DNA of 64,000 bases from Paenirhizobium cremeum. GTDB taxonomy: Bacteria > Pseudomonadota > Alphaproteobacteria > Rhizobiales > Rhizobiaceae. Positions 54,728-61,964 of this stretch are shown here, one piece after another. The stretch lies in contig NZ_JAGGCS010000016.1 of NCBI RefSeq assembly GCF_022884085.1, forward strand, positions 1 through 64,000. The letters run 5' to 3'. A model generated the notes under the pieces. That model ran no database searches. It was not told the origin of the DNA and worked only from the letters and a program-made list of their open reading frames with translations. The number at the start of each line of letters is the position of its first letter. Positions within the stretch are counted from its first letter, which is position 1. The translations under genes and the position numbers were made by a program.

Positions 54728-55774
54728 TCAGGAGACTGCGCTAGTGACGAGTTTTTGCGGCGCCTCTTCCCGTTTCCACGTCTTGTACCATTCGACGAAT
54801 TCGAGAACGCCGCGTTCGACGGGCATCTGCGGTACGAAGCCCGTCAGCGCCTGAAGGAGATCGGGAAGTGCGTAGGTGCGCGGCACGTCGCCCTTCTGCA
54901 TCGGCAACATGCGACGAATGGCCGGTTGTCCGATAGCGGCCTCGACCGTTTCCACGAAGCGGATCAGTTCCACCGGCTGGCCGCCGCCGATGTTGACGAT
55001 GCGGAAAGGGGCATGCCGGGAAAGTGTATCTTCCACTCCGGGCGCCGCGACACGGTTTTCCTCATCCGGAACGACAGCGATCAACCGTATGATAGCTTCC
55101 ACCAGATCGTCGATATAGGTGAAGTCGCGGCTCATCTTCCCTTCGCCGTAAATATCCACGGGACGGCCGTTGAGTATGGCGTCGGTGAATTTGAAAAGGG
55201 CCATGTCGGGGCGTCCCCATGGACCGTACACGGTGAAGAAACGGAAAGCGGTGGTCGGTATCTTGTAAAGATGGGCATAGGAATGGCCCATGGCCTCCAT
55301 CGCCTTCTTGGTCGCGGCATAAAGCGTGAGCGGCTCGTCGGCATGGTCGGTTTCGGCGAATGGCACCTTCTCGTTCGCGCCATAGATCGAGGAACTGGAG
55401 GCGAGCAGGAGATGCTTCGGCCCGATGCGTTTCGCCAGTTCCAGCACGGTCCAGGAGCCGGTGAGATTGGAGGTTACATAGGCCTGCGGATTTTCGAGGC
55501 TGTAGCGCACGCCGGCCTGGGCCGCGAGATGAACGATCGCGTCGGGTTGTTCTATGGCGGCTGCGCGGTCGAGCGCTGCCGTATCCTCGAGCATGCCGAT
55601 GATCGGATCGAAATTCGGATAGCTTTCGAGGATTCCATGACGCCGACGTTTCAGGGAGACGTCGTAATAAGGTGTCATGCCGTCGAAGCCGGTCACGCTG
55701 TGGCCGGCCTCCAGAAGCCTTCGGGCCAGATGAAAGCCGATGAAGCCTGCCGTCCCGGTAATCAGATAACGCAT
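54728..55774 (-). CDS. NAD-dependent epimerase, UDP-glucuronate 4-epimerase type
   Basis: The 348-residue short-chain dehydrogenase has [19 protein letters not shown] at the N-terminus, the [17 protein letters not shown] segment characteristic of UDP-glucuronate epimerases, [11 protein letters not shown], the catalytic Ser region ([15 protein letters not shown]) and YAATKKAME (Tyr-x3-Lys). It would turn UDP-GlcA into UDP-GalA for the polysaccharide. It lies about 100 bases upstream of the large ABC protein gene on the same strand. Confidence 0.87.
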   Translation of the reverse strand: MRYLITGTAGFIGFHLARRLLEAGHSVTGFDGMTPYYDVSLKRRRHGILESYPNFDPIIGMLEDTAALDRAAAIEQPDAIVHLAAQAGVRYSLENPQAYVTSNLTGSWTVLELAKRIGPKHLLLASSSSIYGANEKVPFAETDHADEPLTLYAATKKAMEAMGHSYAHLYKIPTTAFRFFTVYGPWGRPDMALFKFTDAILNGRPVDIYGEGKMSRDFTYIDDLVEAIIRLIAVVPDEENRVAAPGVEDTLSRHAPFRIVNIGGGQPVELIRFVETVEAAIGQPAIRRMLPMQKGDVPRTYALPDLLQALTGFVPQMPVERGVLEFVEWYKTWKREEAPQKLVTSAVS

Positions 55775-55884
55775 GGTCTGCCTTCGTTCCGCGTCGTTAC
55801 TTCGATGTTCGAAGTCTCCTGGGCGCGGCTCGTTGCCGTCGCCATGTCGCGGTCCTAGAGCTTCCAGCGAAGGACGACAACCGG

Positions 55885-55919
55885 ATTCTCTCGTAAATTC
55901 CGGTCAATTCCGTGAGAAT
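55885..55919. repeat. Imperfect inverted repeat in the gap before the epimerase gene
   Basis: ATTCTCTCG and CGTGAGAAT pair in eight of nine positions around a 17-base loop that itself holds two AATTCCG copies. It lies in a gene-free gap (55775-56053) upstream of the epimerase gene and beyond the end of the AidB-like gene. It could be an operator or a hairpin; nothing else is recognised in the gap. Confidence 0.3.
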
Positions 55920-56053
55920 AGACATGAATTGGCGTGATCGGAGAGTGATGGGCACCGGTGCAGTTCGGATCTGCGGTCAGGATGTCGGGCCTCCCGGATA
56001 GCTTCCCTAACCCGAGGTCTTCGGCGATGGCATTGTCTGGGAGGATTTCATGT

Positions 56054-57718
56054 TCAGGAAATCGGTGCGGCTAAGGTCTTCACCATTGCACGCTCGATGA
56101 GCGTAGCGACCGGGGCATCGGGGCCAAGTGTGCCGAAGGCGAGCCCGTGTTCCTTTGCGAGACGGGAGCGGCAGAAACATGCTGCGATGGCCTGGTCCGC
56201 CGATTTCAGAAGAAGGGAAGCCTGCAGCAGGAGTGCGACGCGTTCCACGACCGCGCGGCTGCGATATTCGAGTGTTTCCGCATCGGCGAAAGAGCCGGCG
56301 AGCGCATCGAACTCGGCATCGTAGCTACGGTCGAGACCTTTTGCGCCGGCAAGTTCGCCGAAGAGGGCGTCGCGCGACGCGGGTTCCTTGCGCAAGGCTC
56401 TCAGCACGTCGAGGCACTGGACATTGCCGCTGCCTTCCCAGATCGAGTTGAGCGGAGCCTGCCGGTAAAGACGTGGCATCATTGTCTCTTCCACGTAACC
56501 GATGCCACCGAGGCATTCCTGCGCTTCATTGATGTGTGGAGGAGCGCGCTTGCAGATCCAGTATTTGCCGATCGCCGTGGCGATGCGGGCAAAGACGGCC
56601 TCGCTTTCGTCGCGTTCTGCGGCGTCTATGGCGCGGGCGACGCGCATCGTCAGGGTGACTGCCGCCTCGCTTTCAAGAGCCAGATCGGCGAGCACGTTGC
56701 GCATCAACGGTTGGTCCACCAGGTATTTTCCGAACGCCCTGCGTTGCCGAGTGTGATGAAGGGCTTGCACCGTCGCTTGCCGCATCTGGCTCGCGGAGCC
56801 GGTCATGCAGTCGAGGCGGGTGAGCGCCACCATATCGAGAATGGTCACGACACCCCGGCCTTCTTCACCGACGAGTTCTCCAAACGCTCCGCGAAACTCC
56901 ACCTCCGACGAGGCGTTCGACCAGTCACCGAGCTTGTCCTTCAGTCGCTGGATCTCGACTGCATTGCGACTGCCGTCCGGGCGAAAGCGCGGCACAAGAA
57001 AGCAGCTCAAACCACCCTCTGCCTGCGCAAGCACCAGATGGGCATCGCACATCGGAGCGGAGAAGAACCATTTGTGCCCGACCAGTTCATAGGTGCCGTC
57101 AGGTTGGCGGATTGCCCGCGTTGTGTTTGAGCGGATGTCGGAACCGCCCTGTTTTTCTGTCATACCCATGCCGATGGTGCAGCCGGCCTTCCGGTCCATC
57201 GGAAGGCTGCGCGGGTCGTACTCGGTGGAGATGAGCTTGGGAATCCATTTCTCCGCGACTGTTGATGTGTGTCTGAGGGCGGGAATAGCCGCGTAGGTCA
57301 TCGACATGGGGCAGCCCACGCCCGCATCCGCTTGCGAGCCTATATACATCACAGCGGCGCGCGCCACATGTGCGCCGGCCCGGTTGGCATTGCGCCAGGC
57401 AAAGCCATTCATGCCGTATTTCATCGCCTCCGTCATCAGCCGATGATAGGCGGGGTGGAATTCCACCTCGTCAATGCGGCGGCCATACCGGTCGAACGGC
57501 CGCAATCGCGGGCGGTTTTCATTCGCTTCATAACCCGCCTGGATAAGCTCGCCGCCGGCCAGTGCGCCGTATTCGCTTAAGTGGTCACTTGCCCAGGAGG
57601 CGCCGTCGCGCTCGACCGCCTCACGCAGCGCAGTGTCCGTCTCCCAGACATTATAATCCATGAGCGCTTCCGGCTGATTTTGCACTTCGTGCGTCAGGAA
57701 TTGGCTGGTAAGTGACAT
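56054..57718 (-). CDS. AidB-like acyl-CoA dehydrogenase family flavoprotein
   Basis: The protein of about 554 residues has the acyl-CoA dehydrogenase fold with the extra AidB C-terminal region. Motifs include GCPMSMTYAAIPALR, GMGMTEKQGGSDIRSNTT (FAD-binding), HKWFFSAPMCDAHLVLA, HHTRQRRAFGKYLVDQPLMRN and ECLGGIGYVEE. AidB proteins bind FAD and DNA and belong to alkylation-damage responses in E. coli; other relatives act in branched acyl metabolism. ATG 57718 follows GAGGAGGA. It diverges from the PaaX-like gene, which probably regulates it. Confidence 0.83.
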   Translation of the reverse strand: MSLTSQFLTHEVQNQPEALMDYNVWETDTALREAVERDGASWASDHLSEYGALAGGELIQAGYEANENRPRLRPFDRYGRRIDEVEFHPAYHRLMTEAMKYGMNGFAWRNANRAGAHVARAAVMYIGSQADAGVGCPMSMTYAAIPALRHTSTVAEKWIPKLISTEYDPRSLPMDRKAGCTIGMGMTEKQGGSDIRSNTTRAIRQPDGTYELVGHKWFFSAPMCDAHLVLAQAEGGLSCFLVPRFRPDGSRNAVEIQRLKDKLGDWSNASSEVEFRGAFGELVGEEGRGVVTILDMVALTRLDCMTGSASQMRQATVQALHHTRQRRAFGKYLVDQPLMRNVLADLALESEAAVTLTMRVARAIDAAERDESEAVFARIATAIGKYWICKRAPPHINEAQECLGGIGYVEETMMPRLYRQAPLNSIWEGSGNVQCLDVLRALRKEPASRDALFGELAGAKGLDRSYDAEFDALAGSFADAETLEYRSRAVVERVALLLQASLLLKSADQAIAACFCRSRLAKEHGLAFGTLGPDAPVATLIERAMVKTLAAPIS

Positions 57719-57766
57719 GTTTTCCTCCTCGTGCCCTTCAGCACGCATGAAAGAAAATTACGACCA

Positions 57767-58585
57767 ATGACAGATAGTGTCAAACATAGTAATTTTGAGG
57801 TCCCGAACGCGCGGCGTCTGATCCTCAATCTTCTTGGTGTCGCCGCTGGCGGTGTGTTGAGCGTGGCCGACGCCTTGAGAGCCGGTGCACTCTTCGATAT
57901 TTCCGAAAACAGCGTGCGGGTGACGCTAGCCCGTCTTGCCCGGTCGGGGCTTGTCGAGCTTGTCGAGCGAGGCGTTTATCGCCTGGGGTCCGAGAGGCGA
58001 AAGATCCGTGACGATGTCGCCGGTTGGCGGACGGTCGAGGAGCGTCTCGTCAGATGGAATGGCGACTGGATCGCGGCATCGACCGGAGGGCTTTCCCGCA
58101 GCGACCGCAAGGTGCTCAGGGCACGGGAGCGGGCACTCTCCATGCTGGGCATGCGCGAACTCGGCAACGGCCTTTTTATTCGTCCCGATAATCTGGCGGG
58201 CGGAGCTGGCATGGTGCGTCAGCGCCTGATCGCGCTGGGACTTGGAGAGGAGGCTGCCGTATTCCGGGCTGCGGACTTCGATCCCGAGCGACAGGAACAG
58301 GCTCTTGGTCTTTGGGAACGCGACACATCAGTCGCGGCCTACAGGGAAGGCGTGCGGCGTCTGGAGGTGTGGCTTGAGGGCGTGGCGAGATTGCGGCCAG
58401 AGATCGCCGCGCGGGATAGCTTCCTTCTGGGTGATGATGCCATTCGCCAGATCGTCTTCGATCCCATGCTGCCCGCGCCGTTGGCGGACGAAGCCGCCCG
58501 CCACGACTTTATCGAGGCGGTAAAGCGGTTCGACGATCAGGGTCGGCGGATATGGATGGAATTCTTCGGCACATCCGCTTCATGA
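57767..58585 (+). CDS. PaaX-family transcriptional regulator
   Basis: The 272-residue protein has the PaaX layout: N-terminal winged helix (RRLILNLLGVAAGGVLSVADAL, then ISENSVRVTLARLARSGLVEL), a central domain and the C-terminal PaaX domain with RDSFLLGDDAIRQIVFDPMLP. PaaX regulators respond to CoA thioesters and repress aromatic or fatty acid catabolism. ATG 57767 is followed by TDSVKHSN; an upstream in-frame ATG would overlap the divergent gene's promoter. It is the only regulator near the AidB-like gene. Confidence 0.82.
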   Translation: MTDSVKHSNFEVPNARRLILNLLGVAAGGVLSVADALRAGALFDISENSVRVTLARLARSGLVELVERGVYRLGSERRKIRDDVAGWRTVEERLVRWNGDWIAASTGGLSRSDRKVLRARERALSMLGMRELGNGLFIRPDNLAGGAGMVRQRLIALGLGEEAAVFRAADFDPERQEQALGLWERDTSVAAYREGVRRLEVWLEGVARLRPEIAARDSFLLGDDAIRQIVFDPMLPAPLADEAARHDFIEAVKRFDDQGRRIWMEFFGTSAS

Positions 58586-58611
58586 GCGGTCCGGCCAGTT
58601 CCTGAGAGGCG

Positions 58612-58779
58612 TAATCGCTTCATCCGGTTTTCGATCGGGGGCAGGTGACCGCAGCCGCGGAAGACGTGAAGCTGCGGAGCTGGCGCGGCCTTGTTGAAGG
58701 TCCAGCGAACGCTCGTAAGGTGTGACCATGTCCTGATTGCGGACATCGAGCAGAGTTGGAACGGTGATCGTTGGCTCGC
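58612..58779 (-). pseudogene. Remnant of an alpha/beta-hydrolase gene
   Basis: Two minus-strand frames together read like the C-terminal part of an MhpC-type alpha/beta hydrolase. EPTITVPTLLDVRNQDMV-TPYERSLDL (58779 to about 58698) has the strand and loop around the catalytic Asp. In a second frame, PQLHVFRGCGHLPPIENRM (about 58680 to 58612) has the catalytic His region. A frameshift separates them and no N-terminal part is found upstream. The surrounding 58586-58995 gap holds nothing else recognisable. Confidence 0.6.
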
Positions 58780-58995
58780 CGCGCGGCGGGGTTCGAACTC
58801 TGACGTGCGGCGCCTTGCTGCCGGTAGAGGCTGATCTGCTGCGTCCACTCGTGCTTGTCTTCTCGTTTATATAATTTGATTATTTTATCGTCCGGCGAGC
58901 CCAATCGAAAGCCTATGCGCTCGTGGCTACCTTCTTGTCTACCGGTTCCGCGACATTCTGCGGTGCGACCGGAAACAAAAGAAGGAGACATGTGC

Positions 58996-59178
58996 ATGTA
59001 CGGTCGTTTGGGAAGTTTCTTTCTGGCGCAATATCTCGCGGATATCGACGCGCAGAGCAGTAACAAGCGTTGGCCCGATCATGGGTCGGTCGATCAGAAT
59101 GCAGGCATTCTGTTGAAGTGGTTCATGGTGGCGGGCATCGCATGCTCCACCCTGATCGTTCTCGCCCTGATTTTCTGA
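58996..59178 (+). CDS. Small single-helix membrane protein upstream of kdp
   Basis: This 60-residue protein has a polar N-terminal half (ADIDAQSSNKRWPDHGS) and one C-terminal membrane helix (LLKWFMVAGIACSTLIVLALIF). ATG 58996 has GAAGGAG eight bases upstream; ATG 58990 is the alternative. It is 11 bases before the next small gene and in line with the kdp genes, so it may be co-transcribed with them. Function unknown. Confidence 0.6.
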   Translation: MYGRLGSFFLAQYLADIDAQSSNKRWPDHGSVDQNAGILLKWFMVAGIACSTLIVLALIF

Positions 59179-59189
59179 GGAGGCTTCTC

Positions 59190-59462
59190 ATGGGTAGAGC
59201 GAATTTGGAAGCCGCCGCATCGGCGTCCGGCGTGCGATTTACCGTGGGGCGCGACGCTCAAGGCCGCTGGGTCGTTGCCGACCGTGACGGTCTAGTGGGA
59301 GGTGTTTTCATCGATCGCGCCTCTGCTGTGCACTTCGCCATGTTCGAGAGTGATCATAGGCCGGGCGCGGTCTGGTGTGTTCCCGATCATGTCACGCTGA
59401 AGCTCGGCAGGCTTTTCGACAAGCGCCCCGCAAGGCAGGCCAGAGCCGCCGCGAGGGCTTGA
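59190..59462 (+). CDS. Small soluble protein of unknown function upstream of kdp
   Basis: This 90-residue protein starts at ATG 59190 after GAGGAGG. The sequence suggests a small alpha/beta domain (VRFTVGRDAQGRWVVADRDG, then GGVFIDRASAVHFAMFES) and ends in a basic tail (KRPARQARAAARA). No membrane segment. The family is not recognised. It lies between two small membrane-protein genes preceding kdpF. Confidence 0.6.
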   Translation: MGRANLEAAASASGVRFTVGRDAQGRWVVADRDGLVGGVFIDRASAVHFAMFESDHRPGAVWCVPDHVTLKLGRLFDKRPARQARAAARA

Positions 59463-59465
59463 GGC

Positions 59466-59642
59466 GTGTCCCGCCTTTCCGGCTGCCGGCGCAGAAACGG
59501 CTACGCGTACATATGGGGTGGAGGAGACAGGCGAAGGGATCACCTCTACGCCTCGAATGTCATTCTCGGCGTGCTGGTCGTCATGCTGCTTGCCTTGCTG
59601 GCGACTTACGGACTGGCACTCGCAACCACCTTTCAAGCTTAG
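59466..59642 (+). CDS. Small single-helix membrane protein with GTG start
   Basis: This 58-residue open frame starts at GTG 59466, with GAGGG seven bases upstream, three bases after the preceding stop. It has a basic N-terminus (SRLSGCRRRNG) and one strong helix (VILGVLVVMLLALLATYGLALA). Too short for routine gene finders; support is the tight spacing, ribosome site and helix. Function unknown. Confidence 0.5.
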   Translation: MSRLSGCRRRNGYAYIWGGGDRRRDHLYASNVILGVLVVMLLALLATYGLALATTFQA

Positions 59643-59761
59643 CCGAAATTCCTATAGGAATCCTATATCTTTGCCGGGCTCCCGATCTCGAATCTATATG
59701 CACCCGCGCCGCATATTCATGCTCGAGAGATCGAAACGATTTTCTCCTGGCCAGAAAGCGT

Positions 59762-59791
59762 AAAGGTGCCGTCCTTCGGGCGGCGCCCTTT
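59762..59791 (+). promoter_or_regulatory. UUCG-capped hairpin upstream of the kdp genes
   Basis: GGTGCCG-T-CC pairs with GGCGGCGCC around a TTCG tetraloop (one bulged T, one T-G wobble). Flanking AAA/TTT can extend it past an unpaired C. It lies 40 bases before the small gene at 59832. No long T-tract follows, so it is more likely a stable leader hairpin or weak terminator than a full stop. The palindrome TTCCTATAGGAA lies upstream at about 59650. Confidence 0.5.
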
Positions 59792-59831
59792 GGCTTGTCT
59801 GACTCCAGTCATTGAAAAGGAGTCAAGATCA

Positions 59832-59915
59832 ATGATGGATGTAACTCTACTCGCAATGGCGATCATATTCTTTGCACTATGCTTCGCGTATGCGCGTGCC
59901 TGCGATGGACTTTAA
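59832..59915 (+). CDS. 27-residue membrane peptide upstream of kdpF
   Basis: This small frame encodes a single hydrophobic helix (VTLLAMAIIFFALCFAYA) ending RACDGL. ATG 59832 (or the adjacent 59835) has AGGAG nine bases upstream. Similar tiny proteins ending in R-A-C-D are, as far as I recall, found before kdpF in other rhizobia. A role as an extra Kdp accessory peptide is inferred from position and size only. Confidence 0.6.
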   Translation: MMDVTLLAMAIIFFALCFAYARACDGL

Positions 59916-59927
59916 GGAATTACGCCG

Positions 59928-60017
59928 ATGGTTCTCGATTACGTCTTGAGCGGTGCGGTGACTGTGCTTCTTGCCGTCTATCTCACCTACGCTCTCATCC
60001 GCCCCGAGCGCTTCTGA
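59928..60017 (+). CDS. kdpF: KdpF, small stabilising subunit of the Kdp potassium ATPase
   Basis: This 29-residue peptide has one helix (YVLSGAVTVLLAVYLTYALI) and the KdpF-typical ending RPERF. KdpF sits between KdpA and lipid and stabilises the KdpFABC complex. It starts 12 bases after the previous small gene and lies 35 bases before kdpA. Confidence 0.88.
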   Translation: MVLDYVLSGAVTVLLAVYLTYALIRPERF

Positions 60018-60052
60018 CAACGAAGCAGCCGGGCTATTGAAAGTTTTCACCC

Positions 60053-61756
60053 ATGACCCTCAACGGATGGCTTCAGATCCTGCTATACTGCGGGATCACT
60101 CTTGCGCTGGTCAAACCGCTCGGCGGTTACATGACTCGCGTCTTTTCTGGCGAGCGCACTCTCCTTTCACCGGTTCTCGTTCCGATCGAACGGGGACTTT
60201 ACGCCCTTGCCGGCACCAGTGAGCGTGAAGAACAGCATTGGACCACCTATGCCTTTGCCATGCTGATGTTCAATCTGCTCGGCGTCCTGTTTCTCTACGC
60301 GCTGATGCGTCTGCAGGCGGGATTGCCGTACAACCCGGCCGGCATGGGCGCGGTGCCGGAGGAACTTGCCTTCAACACCGCTGTCAGCTTCGTGACCAAC
60401 ACCAACTGGCAGAACTACGGTGGCGAAAGCACCATGTCGTATCTGGTGCAGATGGCCGGGCTCGCCGTGCAGAATTTCCTTTCGGCGGCCACTGGCATGG
60501 CAATCGCCATTGCCCTCATCCGCGCCTTTTCGCGGGCATCGGGCAAGGTGATCGGCAACTTCTGGGTCGATATGATCCGTAGCACCCTCTACGTTTTGCT
60601 GCCGATCTGCATCGTGCTGACGTTGATCTATGTCTGGCTCGGAGTACCCCAGACATTCGGTCCCTATGTTAACGCCACGACGCTTGAAGGTGCGCAGCAG
60701 ACCATCGCGGTTGGCCCCGTCGCTTCACAGCTTGCCATCAAGATGCTCGGTACCAATGGCGGCGGCTTCTTCAATGCCAACTCGGCCCACCCCTTCGAAA
60801 ACCCCGATGCGATCTCCAACCTTATTCAGATGGTGTCTATCTTCGCCATCGGCGCGGCCCTGACCAACGTATTCGGCCGCATGGTCGGCAATCAGCGCCA
60901 GGGCTGGGCGATCCTGGCCGCGATGGGCATGCTGTTCATCGGCGGTGTCGCGGTCACCTACTGGGCCGAAGCCGCAGGCAATCCGCTGATGCAGTCCCTC
61001 GGCCTTGCGGGCGGCAACATGGAGGGCAAGGAAGTGCGCTTCGGCATCGTCCTGTCCTCGCTGTTTGCCGTCATCACCACGGCGGCATCCTGCGGCGCGG
61101 TCAATGCTATGCATGGCAGCTTCACCGCACTGGGTGGCCTGATCCCGCTTATCAACATGCAACTCGGCGAAATCATCGTTGGCGGCGTCGGCGCGGGCTT
61201 CTATGGCATCGTGCTGTTCATCGTCGTCGCCGTCTTCGTGGCTGGCCTCATGGTTGGCCGCACGCCGGAATATCTCGGCAAGAAGATCGAGGCGAAGGAA
61301 ATGAAGATGGCCGTTCTCGCCATTCTTTGCTTGCCGCTGGCGATGCTTGTCTTCACCGCGATCGCGTCGGTGCTACCTTCGGCGGTCGCCTCGATCGGCA
61401 CAGCCGGGCCGCACGGCTTCTCCGAGATTCTCTATGCCTACACCTCGGCCGCTGCCAACAACGGCTCGGCTTTCGGCGGTCTCACCGGCAATACCCCCTG
61501 GTACAACCTGACGCTGGGCATCGGCATGCTGGCCGGTCGTTTCCTGGTTATCATTCCCGCTCTCGCAATCGCGGGATCGCTGGTCGCCAAGAAGACGGTT
61601 CCGGCCTCGGCGGGCACTTTCCCGACCGATGGTCCGCTCTTCGTCGGCCTGCTCGTCGGCACAATCCTGATCGTCGGCGGTTTGACCTTCCTGCCGGCGC
61701 TAGCACTCGGACCGGTGGTCGAGCACTTGGCCATGATTGCCGGACAGGTCTTCTGA
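60053..61756 (+). CDS. kdpA: Potassium-transporting ATPase A subunit
   Basis: The 567-residue, ten-helix potassium channel-like subunit has four recognisable pore-loop regions: [46 protein letters not shown] and [17 protein letters not shown]. The length is normal. It binds and selects K+ and passes it to KdpB, at the inner membrane. The operon order kdpF-kdpA-(small gene)-kdpB is conventional apart from the inserted small gene. Confidence 0.95.
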   Translation: MTLNGWLQILLYCGITLALVKPLGGYMTRVFSGERTLLSPVLVPIERGLYALAGTSEREEQHWTTYAFAMLMFNLLGVLFLYALMRLQAGLPYNPAGMGAVPEELAFNTAVSFVTNTNWQNYGGESTMSYLVQMAGLAVQNFLSAATGMAIAIALIRAFSRASGKVIGNFWVDMIRSTLYVLLPICIVLTLIYVWLGVPQTFGPYVNATTLEGAQQTIAVGPVASQLAIKMLGTNGGGFFNANSAHPFENPDAISNLIQMVSIFAIGAALTNVFGRMVGNQRQGWAILAAMGMLFIGGVAVTYWAEAAGNPLMQSLGLAGGNMEGKEVRFGIVLSSLFAVITTAASCGAVNAMHGSFTALGGLIPLINMQLGEIIVGGVGAGFYGIVLFIVVAVFVAGLMVGRTPEYLGKKIEAKEMKMAVLAILCLPLAMLVFTAIASVLPSAVASIGTAGPHGFSEILYAYTSAAANNGSAFGGLTGNTPWYNLTLGIGMLAGRFLVIIPALAIAGSLVAKKTVPASAGTFPTDGPLFVGLLVGTILIVGGLTFLPALALGPVVEHLAMIAGQVF

Positions 61757-61766
61757 GGTGCAAGCC

Positions 61767-61919
61767 GTGACCCTGCGCAAAAGGTCTTTGAACGCTTCCC
61801 TTCATGCTCCGGTTCGCCGGGGCGTGGAAGGCCCGAAATGGCGGGCTTCCACTGTCATCCTACTGATGACGGTCGGGATCCTGATCCTCGCGGCCACAAT
61901 CCAAATCGTGCACGACTGA
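61767..61919 (+). CDS. Small single-helix membrane protein between kdpA and kdpB
   Basis: This frame of about 50 residues has a basic N-terminal part (TLRKRSLNASLHAPVRRG) and one membrane helix (STVILLMTVGILILAATIQ). GTG 61767 has GAGG about nine bases upstream; GTG 61758 is an alternative. It sits in the 208-base kdpA-kdpB gap, which is unusually long for this operon unless a gene is present. Possibly an extra accessory peptide of the pump; function unproven. Confidence 0.55.
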   Translation: MTLRKRSLNASLHAPVRRGVEGPKWRASTVILLMTVGILILAATIQIVHD

Positions 61920-61964
61920 CCGGTTGGCCGGTCCACCATTCTCGTTTCAACGCTGGAGTCTCTT

